From contig DAPW01000015.1 in the NCBI GenBank assembly GCA_002502245.1, positions 62,001 to 126,000 of the forward strand: 64,000 bases of DNA. Direction: 5' to 3'. This document shows positions 1-7,014 of this stretch, piece by piece. Below the pieces are notes generated by a model. That model was given only the letters and a program-made list of their open reading frames with translations, did not search any database and was not told the DNA's origin. Source of the DNA: Methanoregula sp. UBA154 (GTDB lineage Archaea > Halobacteriota > Methanomicrobia > Methanomicrobiales > Methanospirillaceae). Both the position numbers and the translations under genes were made by a program. Numbering within the stretch: the first letter of the stretch is position 1; each line of letters starts with the position of its first letter.

Positions 1-189
1 GTGTACCCCGCCCTGCTCTGTTCTACTGGCGGGTGGTCGACCCCTCCGGCGTTGTAGCCAACGCACTGGAAGGGATTGTTCGTTACAACGCCCTGGACAA
101 TGGTGTCAAAGGCGGTCACGTCTGCGAGCGGGTCCATGAGTTTGCGGACCGCGCTCTTCGTTTCGCTGCTTGGTGTAAAGTCTGCCATG
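1..189 (-). CDS. Hypothetical protein, N-terminal part (cut by window edge)
   Basis: The reading frame starts at ATG 189-187 (MADFTPSSETKSAVRK...) and is open to the window edge, so only the first 63 residues are visible. A good ribosome site (AGGAGTT) lies 8 bases upstream, which fixes the start. The visible part is a soluble stretch with an NPFQCVGY segment; there is no signal peptide and no membrane segment. I have a vague memory of similar short proteins in other methanogens but know of no function. It lies head to head with a candidate small ORF at 404-508. Confidence 0.6.
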
Positions 190-699
190 TTTTTAACTCC
201 TGTGCTGTTGTGGAGGAGAGATCCTCCGGACCTCTCCTCATCTCAGAAAACCCGCTCCGCGGATCTCCGGTGATTTTTCCCGGCGGGAACTGCGCAGTTC
301 CCGTCGGCCGGAAGGAAGGATTTTCTCCACCTCCCGGGTCTCTGGTCCCTTTGACAACCAGCATAGGCTGCGGGAATATAACGGATAATCCGGAGGGGGG
401 TGAATGGTGAGTGTAAAAGGGCAGATTCTGCGATCTGTGACCAGAATAGTGGCGGAAATAGTCCCGGGTGAGATAGAGGGTATTGATTGGATTATGAAAA
501 GGATTTGACGCTCCTGGGGGCTCCGCAGATGCTCCGCCCCCGCCGCGTGGGCATCCCCCGCATTGCGAAGCGAGAGACACCTTCATGAGAGACACTCCTG
601 ACTGCGCCCCGTCCCCCTCCGGGGGACTGGTAGCTCAAGAGGGGGGAATCGATTTCCAGACAGTAAATATCTCAGAATAAAAAAACAGGGTGAGATTGG
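190..699. other. Intergenic region with repeat-like GC-rich sequence
   Basis: About 500 bases without a convincing long gene. It contains the candidate 34-codon ORF at 404-508 and, from about 520 to 680, GC-rich sequence (CGCCCCCGCCGCGTGGGCATC) with two close copies of GAGAGACAC, resembling the repeat families near 8.9, 28.5 and 39.3 kb. The long minus-strand reading frame over this region (595-116) looks like a by-product of high GC: it has no ribosome site and a low-complexity proline- and arginine-rich translation. Confidence 0.5.
404..508 (+). CDS. Candidate small protein, 34 residues
   Basis: A short frame beginning MVSVKGQILRSVTRIV and ending IMKRI. It is preceded by a very strong ribosome site (GGAGGGGGGTGA, ending two bases before the ATG at 404). 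The peptide is predicted to be one amphipathic helix with basic and hydrophobic faces. Support is only the ribosome site and the sensible peptide; I recognise no family, and the close spacing of the site to the ATG is slightly tight. Confidence 0.3.
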   Translation: MVSVKGQILRSVTRIVAEIVPGEIEGIDWIMKRI

Positions 700-1290
700 T
701 TATGCCACGGGAAGCGTATGCAGATCCCATGCCGGGATCAGGCCGCCCGGGAGCACATCGTAATGCTTCCACCCGCAGGGCGTGGACCAGGACATGACAA
801 TCTTCCGGTAACGCCGTGCCACACCCATCATACGGAGCGAATCGATCTTCTTTGCATAGTTCCTGCACAGGATCTTCACGTCCTGGATTGGGTGCTTTGA
901 CGAGATCACCTGGACGAGCATGTCCATGTCATCGCGCAGCGCGATGATGTCAACCGGGATCCTCGCGCTGGAGATACGGGCCGGCAGGTACTTCCATGAC
1001 TGGAGCAGTTCCATGGCCCGGTGGACGATCCCCCGGTTCTTCAGGTAGCAGTCAACAGCGGAGATGGATCCCTTGCTGTCGTGGATTATCACTGCCGTTT
1101 CTGTCCCGGCTCCCACCGACAATTTCCCCTGGTCATTACTACAGGCCCAGCCAACAGTCGGTTGGGCATCCTTCTGGTACCTCACCTGCACCGTCATCTC
1201 ATCTTTCACGGTTTTTTTCTTTGAAGAGGACACGTCCCCTTTCCTTGTTCGGGAGACCGTGCGGGGTCTTCCGGAAACAGTTGCAGTCAT
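700..1290 (-). CDS. Restriction-endonuclease-fold-like protein of unknown function
   Basis: 196 residues from ATG 1290 (MTATVSGRPR...), chosen because GGTGAT lies just upstream; the longer frame to 1392 lacks this. The first 45 residues are basic and probably disordered. The region around residues 85-165 (NRGIVHRAMELL ... PVDIIALRDD ... VQVISSKHP) has the strand-helix pattern of archaeal PD-(D/E)XK nucleases of the Hjc/Mrr type: an Asp in the first strand and a Q-V-I-S step where E-x-K is usual. The Glu and Lys of the active site are therefore missing, so it may bind DNA without cutting. The fold assignment is by eye only. Confidence 0.55.
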   Translation of the reverse strand: MTATVSGRPRTVSRTRKGDVSSSKKKTVKDEMTVQVRYQKDAQPTVGWACSNDQGKLSVGAGTETAVIIHDSKGSISAVDCYLKNRGIVHRAMELLQSWKYLPARISSARIPVDIIALRDDMDMLVQVISSKHPIQDVKILCRNYAKKIDSLRMMGVARRYRKIVMSWSTPCGWKHYDVLPGGLIPAWDLHTLPVA

Positions 1291-1740
1291 ACGATCACCT
1301 TCGTTTTCTTTTCTCTGACTCTGTTTGTATTCTCCTGCTGCCCTCTCCCACCGGGCCACACTACCCCGGTATCGCCCCAGGCGCCCGCACATCCCGCGGG
1401 TCCCCTATCGGGAGAACCCTGCCGGAAGGATCCTGCGCAGCTCCGTACAGCTGCCGGACCGGCGCCCGCTGACGCGGGACCACGACCCGCAGGCAGCAGG
1501 GACACACCCCGTGCATCCCCGCCCGGGATCGCGGCACAATTTGGTACACGTTCCCACAATGCCTTGGGATGGTACGACAGGTACCTTGTGCACTGCCGCA
1601 ATGGATGTCCTGTCGCGGGTTTTGCGGGCGGTTATCCCCGTTTGCTTCGGGAGTGTCCGTCTGCCGTTGCCCGTGACGGTGCCAGTGTGCAGTCTTTCTA
1701 TGGCACTGTGATTATCTTACGAATGATATATAATGATATA
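1291..1740. other. Intergenic region, no supported gene
   Basis: About 450 GC-rich bases. Several overlapping short frames exist on the minus strand, one (1549-1361) with a CPCC motif that might suggest a zinc ribbon, but none has a ribosome site or a convincing family match. I see no RNA gene. Confidence 0.4.
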
Positions 1741-1866
1741 AACTTTGTAGTCGTCACGACCTTGAGCACTCCCTTGTAATCCTCATCTGCGTGCCATTCG
1801 GGACGGAGACTGACGAGTTCATGGTAAAGTCCCACGCAGATGCGCCGGCTCATGCAGACAAAGATG
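1741..1866 (-). pseudogene. Fragment of type I restriction HsdR (internal motor-domain segment)
   Basis: Read on the minus strand, this gives IFVCMSRRICVGLYHELVSL and RPEWHADEDYKGVLKVV, which matches the well-known HsdR segment of the form VCMSRRIC...LRPEWH...DKGVLKVVMTG. It is about 42 codons of a protein that is normally around 1000 residues, with no start and no continuation downstream, so it is a relic. It abuts, and shares about 9 bases with, a second HsdR relic in the opposite orientation. Confidence 0.75.
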
Positions 1867-1953
1867 CGGGTGATGGTCAAGCGTATCCTCACCAAATACA
1901 ACTATCCACCGGACAAGCAGCCCGAAGCAGTGATAACAATTCTTGAGCAGGCA
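1858..1953 (+). pseudogene. Fragment of type I restriction HsdR (C-terminal segment, inverted relative to its partner)
   Basis: The plus strand reads TKMRVMVKRILTKYNYPP then DKQPEAVITILEQA, which is the conserved C-terminal end of HsdR (DUF3387 region, usual form KMRVMVKRILRKYGYPPDKQ...). After this point the frame runs into unrelated repeat sequence. The piece lies on the opposite strand from the internal HsdR fragment at 1741-1866, so the ancestral gene was deleted and internally inverted before decaying. No hsdM or hsdS is present. Confidence 0.75.
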
Positions 1954-2068
1954 TATCCTGTGTGCAGAGATCAGTGTGTGATCCCTGTATACAATTTTCA
2001 ATCAGATCCTGATTTCATAATTTTCATCGCTCCCACGCTCGCGATCAAAAACCGTTCCGGAAAAATCA

Positions 2069-2376
2069 GAGAACGATTTTCGTTTCGCAACCGGATCCCG
2101 ATTTTCAGATCAAAAACGACCCACGATTTTCATTTTCAAACCGGATCGCGATTGAAAAATGGTTTCGGGAATATTAGCATCGTCGACATGGTTCATTGGT
2201 ATCCGGGCTTCATGGGAAAATCGATCAGCGATTTTCATTTCAAAATCGATCACCGATTTTTGTTTTCAAACCGGATCCCGATTTTTAATTTACAATCGTA
2301 ACTATGATAGCGATCAAAAACCTGATCCGGATCAATCGCGATCCAATTTTCCTGTGGAAATCGGATCCCGATTGAA
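2069..2376. repeat. Degenerate array built on a CCGGATCCCGATT core
   Basis: Four copies of a core close to AACCGGATCCCGATTTTC occur at 2089, 2138, 2269 and 2358, interleaved with four copies of a CGATTTTCATTTTCAAA-like block (about 2075, 2124, 2230, 2253). Spacing is irregular, so it is not a CRISPR array. The sequence is AT-rich and full of GATC steps, unlike its neighbours. The open frames across it (to 2301 and 2437) simply translate the repeats. Confidence 0.65.
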
Positions 2377-2464
2377 AGCAGAAATACATCCCATCACACT
2401 ACCTGTCAGGAAATTCCCCCGCACCAAGACAGCCTGATATAGTATCCCGGATCACCATCAGATC

Positions 2465-3010
2465 ATGCGGGGAGCAGCAAATCCCTATTGCAAAATCCCG
2501 ATGGACCGGCGGGAGGCGGAGCCCGGCGAGCGGATATTTCTCTTTAAAGTGATCCAGAGCAACCGCGAGGGAAATGTCCGGGGCCACCCGTACCGCATCC
2601 TTGCCATACCGGAACGGATCACCCTGTTCGAGTTCGCCGGCGAGATCTGCCAGGCCTTTCACCTGGGATTCGACCATTCGTTCGGTTTTTATAACAATAT
2701 CAAAAACTTCTACCAGTCCACCGAAGGCTACGAGCTCTTCGGGGACAACCCGGAAACATGGGAGGGGAAGGTCCGGCCGGAATTCAAAGGCGTGGTGAAG
2801 ACCCGGGTGAAGAGAGCATTTCCGGAGAAGGGCAAAAAGCTGCTCTTTCTCTTCGATTACGGCGACGAGTGCTACTTGAGGGTCGAGCTGAAGGAGATCT
2901 GCGATCCCGAACCGGGGAAACGGTACCCGGCACTGCAGAGATCGGAAGGAAAGGCCATCCCGCATCCACCGGGCCAGCGACTGATCTTCTACGTCCAGAG
3001 CGGCCGGTAA
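2465..3010 (+). CDS. Plasmid pRiA4b ORF-3-like protein
   Basis: 181 residues. The segment from about residue 20 (ERIFLFKVIQSN ... YRILAIPERITLFEFAGEICQ) through HLGFDHSFGFYNNI to LLFLFDYGDECYLRVELKEI fits the pRiA4b ORF-3 domain, in which a ligand-like beta sheet is followed by a D-x-G-D-x-W/C motif. No molecular role is established for the family; it is common as single genes in archaea and on mobile DNA. The start is uncertain: ATG 2465 and ATG 2501 (MDRREAEPGER) are both possible and neither has a clear ribosome site. It stands alone after the repeat array. Confidence 0.75.
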   Translation: MRGAANPYCKIPMDRREAEPGERIFLFKVIQSNREGNVRGHPYRILAIPERITLFEFAGEICQAFHLGFDHSFGFYNNIKNFYQSTEGYELFGDNPETWEGKVRPEFKGVVKTRVKRAFPEKGKKLLFLFDYGDECYLRVELKEICDPEPGKRYPALQRSEGKAIPHPPGQRLIFYVQSGR

Positions 3011-3092
3011 CCGATCCGGATCAATCAAACCCTGACTGAAAATAACCCGCAGAAATGGTTTTTTACTGAAGATACACGAAAAAAACAGATGA

Positions 3093-4064
3093 TTATTCAA
3101 CAACCATCGAGCCCACAACCCGCAGCTTCCCGCCCTCGAGATAGTGGAGGACAACGCGTGCACCGGGCGGATAGACCAGTGCTTTTTCCATCGTCAGGGT
3201 CAGGGTGGGCATCCGCCAGTCACCTTCAACAACGGTCTTTTCAAGCCGGGTCGGGAGGAACTGCATCCAGTGGCCGGCATAGAGAACCATACCTTCCTTG
3301 AGGGGGGCCGGCCAGTATTTCACGAGCTGTGCCTTCCCGGAGACCGTGGTCGCTGACTTTATGGTTGGATCACTGGTCAGGACAAAACCACGGTCCAGGT
3401 CCTCTGATTCAATATTCTTCAGTGCGAGGCCCACACGGTCACCTTTGGCGGCACTCTCAGCGTCATCGTCATGCTTCTGGATAGAGCGGATCTGGGCAGT
3501 TTTTTCCGTCGGGAGGACCTTGAGCGTTTCATGTTTCCTGATCATTCCGAGTGCAACAGAACCAAGGACAACAACGCCGACACCCTTTACATTGAAGTGG
3601 GCATCGACCGGGACGACCCCCCGGCCGGCAGTCTCGTGCGCCTTCTGGTGGGCAGTCTGCTTGACCGCGATCTCAAGCATCTTCTCCCGCAGGCCAACCA
3701 TATCCTCTTCGAGGACTTCGTAGTGTTCGAGGACAGTCCCCTTGATTAAGGGAGCGATCTGGTCCGGTGACAGGTAGTTTTTCAAGATGAGGTAGCCGCT
3801 GGATTTGTCTGCGCACTGGAGCATCAGCACGCATTCACCAAATGATGCGTTTATCTCGTTTACGACCAGGAGCACGCGATCCGCGAGGGAGACCGCGTAG
3901 AACAGCGAGGAGAGCTTCTCAGGATACCGGGTCGGCTCAATGAAGGTGACCGTTGCATCCCCTTTTTTCAGGTTATAAAAGGTGATATCGCTCGCAGTGC
4001 CTTTCTTACCCAGATCTTTTGCGTAATCAGGAGGGGCGAGGAGTGCCACCGTGAGATTGGACAT
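3093..4064 (-). CDS. EF-Tu-like protein with degenerate GTPase domain
   Basis: 323 residues from ATG 4064 (MSNLTVALLAPPDYAK); the 19-residue longer frame to 4121 is less likely. The layout is that of EF1A/SelB: an N-terminal G-domain-like region (about 1-130), a beta-barrel domain 2 (about 145-225, with a typical GVGVVVLGSVALGMIRKHE strand pair) and a domain 3-like barrel to the end. The P-loop GxxxxGK[ST] expected near residue 8 is absent (APPDYAKDLGKKG), and no clear NKxD is seen, so GTP hydrolysis is unlikely. Similar proteins occur in many methanogens; the role is unknown, possibly translation or selenium-related by homology only. Confidence 0.7.
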   Translation of the reverse strand: MSNLTVALLAPPDYAKDLGKKGTASDITFYNLKKGDATVTFIEPTRYPEKLSSLFYAVSLADRVLLVVNEINASFGECVLMLQCADKSSGYLILKNYLSPDQIAPLIKGTVLEHYEVLEEDMVGLREKMLEIAVKQTAHQKAHETAGRGVVPVDAHFNVKGVGVVVLGSVALGMIRKHETLKVLPTEKTAQIRSIQKHDDDAESAAKGDRVGLALKNIESEDLDRGFVLTSDPTIKSATTVSGKAQLVKYWPAPLKEGMVLYAGHWMQFLPTRLEKTVVEGDWRMPTLTLTMEKALVYPPGARVVLHYLEGGKLRVVGSMVVE

Positions 4065-4445
4065 GATGAAAAATATTAACCTGAAAGTATTAGGGGTTTG
4101 GCTCAATTGTACATTTTTCACCAGATGAAAAATTCACAACCTGTTGATACTCATCGGTATCTGAGATAATGAATCCGCACCGGAAATGATTACGTAAACG
4201 GAATGCGCCGTCACTTCTGTACAGGTAAACGGTGTTTTCATGAAAATTGCACAAAAAGTGATTATCATTGCAGGAGTGAAAACAAGAAAGGAAGAGGGAA
4301 GAGCAACCGGATATTACGTTGATTCATGAAGATTTCCGGAAATTCAGCGAAATAATTTTACGCGGTAACCCTCTGCTCCTAATGGTCTTTTCTGTAATAT
4401 CAGGTCCCTGCTCCTTATGGGATTATCGAAAAAAAAGCCGCCCGC
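4065..4445. other. Intergenic region, no gene seen
   Basis: About 380 AT-rich bases between the start of the EF-Tu-like gene and the end of the glycosyltransferase gene, both on the minus strand. It must contain the promoter of the former. I see no RNA gene or repeat. A small plus-strand frame at 4417-4614 runs antisense into the glycosyltransferase gene and is not supported. Confidence 0.4.
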
Positions 4446-5780
4446 TTATTTGAAACGTGTTTTTTTCTCAAGGATTTTTTTCAAATGGTTTATCGAGGGA
4501 TTTACTGCAACAAATATGAGGAGAATCAGTACAAGATATTCAAGACAGAAAAATCCAACTGTCAGGAGGTATCCAGTTGAATGTACCGGATTCAGATATT
4601 CTACATTTGTATAAAAGGATCCGAACAACAGGGGAAATTCAACATAGGTAATGATTTGGGCAAAGAAAAACAGTGCCACGGCATACAGGCGATCTGCGAT
4701 TAGCAGGCATACAATGGGAGTAAACCATACAAGATACTGCGGACTGTGATATTTCATGAAAAACACGACTGAGAAGATTGAGAGAACCATAAATTTCAAA
4801 AGGGTGGTCCGGTTGATTTTTTCCAGGGTAAACGCAAAATAAACCAGAACAAGCAGGATAGTCCCCATCAGCGCATACATAAGATTCGAGATCAGGGCGA
4901 TCGAAATGTCAATATTCAGTATTTCATGAAAAATTGCATATACAACATAGGTTGGCGTATTGACATACGCAGTACTTCTGATAAGACTCGCAGAAAAATA
5001 CTGACTGATAATTTCCGGTTTTAAGACAAGGATCGGGAGGACCGCCACAAGAAACAGTGGAATAAAAATTTTTAATAATTGAAGTATTTCCTGCTTCAAA
5101 GAGGTCATCCTTGCATTATACAACGTAATGAATGGCAGAATAATGAGAGGAAAAATTTTTGCGAGTGCTCCTGCAGTATCTGCAAGGTATCCCCTCATGT
5201 TCATTCCATAGATTGTAAACAGAACCGCTACCATCAGAAGACACGTGGGAAACGCATCATATTTTGTCAGAACAAAATATGCTGTGGAAAACGCACCGGA
5301 ATAAATACACGCTGCAAGAAATGCCTTTTTCTCATCACAAACCTTCAGCCCGATAAAATAAATACACAAAACCGTACCAATATCGCAAAGGACCATCAAT
5401 GCCTGAAATGTGAAAATAAACGCATACGGGTTCATCGTCAGAATTACAGGGATTATCGCAAGCAGAATGGGAACGAGAGCCAGAGGGGGGTAATCAAACG
5501 GGAAATCCAGATAAGGAACCTGACCATTCACAACCATCATGCCATGCTCAAAATAATATTCAAAATCGAACAGATCAACAAATGACTGAAAAACCGAGGT
5601 TGTCAGGAACAGCACGACGATTTTCGTCATCACAGAGAGGAGTATTATGTAAAAAATGTGAGTTTTGACGACATTTACATCGAGATTATCGAATCGTTCG
5701 TTGAGAAAGGTAAACGGAGTCCTGCCTTTTTTCTCTTTTTTTACTGACGGTATGATTTCATCCTTGCGCTTCTTTCCCAT
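4446..5780 (-). CDS. Multi-pass membrane glycosyltransferase-like protein (GT87/DUF2029 type)
   Basis: 444 residues, with about ten to twelve hydrophobic segments after a basic N-terminus. The first extracytoplasmic loop holds DFEYYFEHGMMVVNGQVPYLD and PFDYPPLALVP, the tyrosine-, aspartate- and proline-rich pattern typical of lipid-sugar-dependent mannosyltransferases of the GT-C fold (GT87-like). It is the last gene of a three-gene minus-strand group with a GT2/GtrA protein and a GT39-like protein, so it probably moves sugars from a polyprenyl-phosphate carrier to an envelope acceptor. The gene is markedly AT-rich compared with its neighbours, which suggests foreign origin. Confidence 0.7.
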   Translation of the reverse strand: MGKKRKDEIIPSVKKEKKGRTPFTFLNERFDNLDVNVVKTHIFYIILLSVMTKIVVLFLTTSVFQSFVDLFDFEYYFEHGMMVVNGQVPYLDFPFDYPPLALVPILLAIIPVILTMNPYAFIFTFQALMVLCDIGTVLCIYFIGLKVCDEKKAFLAACIYSGAFSTAYFVLTKYDAFPTCLLMVAVLFTIYGMNMRGYLADTAGALAKIFPLIILPFITLYNARMTSLKQEILQLLKIFIPLFLVAVLPILVLKPEIISQYFSASLIRSTAYVNTPTYVVYAIFHEILNIDISIALISNLMYALMGTILLVLVYFAFTLEKINRTTLLKFMVLSIFSVVFFMKYHSPQYLVWFTPIVCLLIADRLYAVALFFFAQIITYVEFPLLFGSFYTNVEYLNPVHSTGYLLTVGFFCLEYLVLILLIFVAVNPSINHLKKILEKKTRFK

Positions 5781-5883
5781 TGCGGATCCCGGTGCCTTTT
5801 TTTATTGATGAACCGTGTTTGTATCAATTCCAGAAAAACCCTCGGTTTTTATTTAAAAGATCTGGGGGGAACAAGAGAAAATA

Positions 5884-6990
5884 TCACGGTCTTATCCAGG
5901 TAATACGCCGGTTGACAAAGAAATTCCATATAAAGCCAATGAGAATTCCGATAAGATTGGACAGAAGATAATAGACGCCAAATACACTGGTGAAGAGATA
6001 CAAAATCCCCATATTTATGACAAGTCCCCCCGCTGAGACTGCGTGAAACAAGATAAGACGATGCCATGTACTGGATAATTTCAGGCTATATGCCTGCCTG
6101 AATGTCCAGAGATCATTCCAGATAAAATTGTTCAGGATTGCAAGCTCGATGGCTAAAAAACCGGCAATAAGGTAATACAATCCCACATATTCTTTCAGGT
6201 AATAGAGAACCCCCATGTTTACGAAGATACCGGAAATCCCCACAATCCCGAACTTGAATACCTTTGTCCACTCCCGCCATGCCGCACTTTTGTGGTGGGT
6301 GAAGGAGTAAAGACTGATATCGAGGACCTGCCAGGCATACTCGATGATGGTTTTAATCTTCAGCTTGCTCGCACCAGTCTCCCGGTCCACAAACTCGAAC
6401 GGGATCTCCTTCTCCTTTTTCCAGGTCCCTTTTCCGAGCACTTCGAGCAGGATTTTATAACCCCGGGGTTTCAGTGGTGCGTTATCCACGACTTCTTTTC
6501 GGATGGCAAAAAAACCGCTCACCGGATCCGTGATATCCGGGAAGAGGAGCCTGCCGAGGAACGTGGCACCGATGGATATGACCCTGCGTTTCAGAGGCCA
6601 TTTCCTGATCCCGCCCCCTTCCATGTACCGGCTGCCGATTACGATGTCATTTCCATTCCGGATTTCCTCGTACATCCAGGGGATAAGTACGGGAGGGTGG
6701 GAAAAGTCGGCATCGATGACGATAAAAACATCTGATACCGCGTGGGAAAACCCCTCGGCAACGGACTGGGAGAGCCCGTGGTCTTTCTCGCGGATGAGGA
6801 TCTCCACGTTTTCCTTTGTCCCCTTCAGCTCGTTCACGATGCTGATGGTCCCATCGGATGAATTGTCATCTACGACAAGTATCCGGCCATGGATGGAGTG
6901 CTCATAAAAGACCGCATCCACTGCCATTACGATGTTGCGGATATTTGCCTCCTCGTTGAAGGTGGGTATGATGACGGTCAGGTCGTACAT
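5884..6990 (-). CDS. Polyprenyl-phosphate sugar synthase (GT2) fused to a GtrA-like membrane domain
   Basis: 368 residues. Residues 1-230 form a GT-A fold of the dolichyl-phosphate mannosyltransferase class: VIIPTFNEEANI at the start, VVDDNSSDGT, and the metal-binding DADFSHPP followed by IGSRYMEGGG. Residues 240-368 contain four membrane segments of the GtrA type (FGIVGISGIFVNMGVLYYL ... FIWNDLWTFR ... GILIGFIWNFFVN). The expected reaction is transfer of mannose or glucose from a nucleotide sugar to polyprenyl phosphate on the cytoplasmic face, the GtrA part helping anchor or flip the product. It lies 24 bases after a GT39-type gene that would use the product. Confidence 0.85.
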   Translation of the reverse strand: MYDLTVIIPTFNEEANIRNIVMAVDAVFYEHSIHGRILVVDDNSSDGTISIVNELKGTKENVEILIREKDHGLSQSVAEGFSHAVSDVFIVIDADFSHPPVLIPWMYEEIRNGNDIVIGSRYMEGGGIRKWPLKRRVISIGATFLGRLLFPDITDPVSGFFAIRKEVVDNAPLKPRGYKILLEVLGKGTWKKEKEIPFEFVDRETGASKLKIKTIIEYAWQVLDISLYSFTHHKSAAWREWTKVFKFGIVGISGIFVNMGVLYYLKEYVGLYYLIAGFLAIELAILNNFIWNDLWTFRQAYSLKLSSTWHRLILFHAVSAGGLVINMGILYLFTSVFGVYYLLSNLIGILIGFIWNFFVNRRITWIRP

Positions 6991-7014
6991 GGGAGCTCGG
7001 AAAAATATGAGACG

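Noticed and set aside
116..595. 159-codon minus-strand frame
   Set aside because: Composition is proline- and arginine-rich, there is no ribosome site, and it overlaps the start of a better supported gene and repeat-like sequence.
1361..1549. Possible small zinc-ribbon protein (CPCC) on the minus strand
   Set aside because: A single CxxC-like pair in a GC-rich stretch with three overlapping open frames; no ribosome site.
1840..2301. 153-codon plus-strand frame taken as one gene
   Set aside because: Only the first part is an HsdR relic; the rest translates the short repeat array, and no functional protein is expected.
2069..2376. Short repeats as a CRISPR array
   Set aside because: Spacing irregular, cores imperfect, no cas genes in the window.
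4065..4445. tRNA or small RNA in the intergenic gap
   Set aside because: No cloverleaf, no T-loop GGTTCRA motif, no box C/D pair could be found by eye here or in the other gaps.
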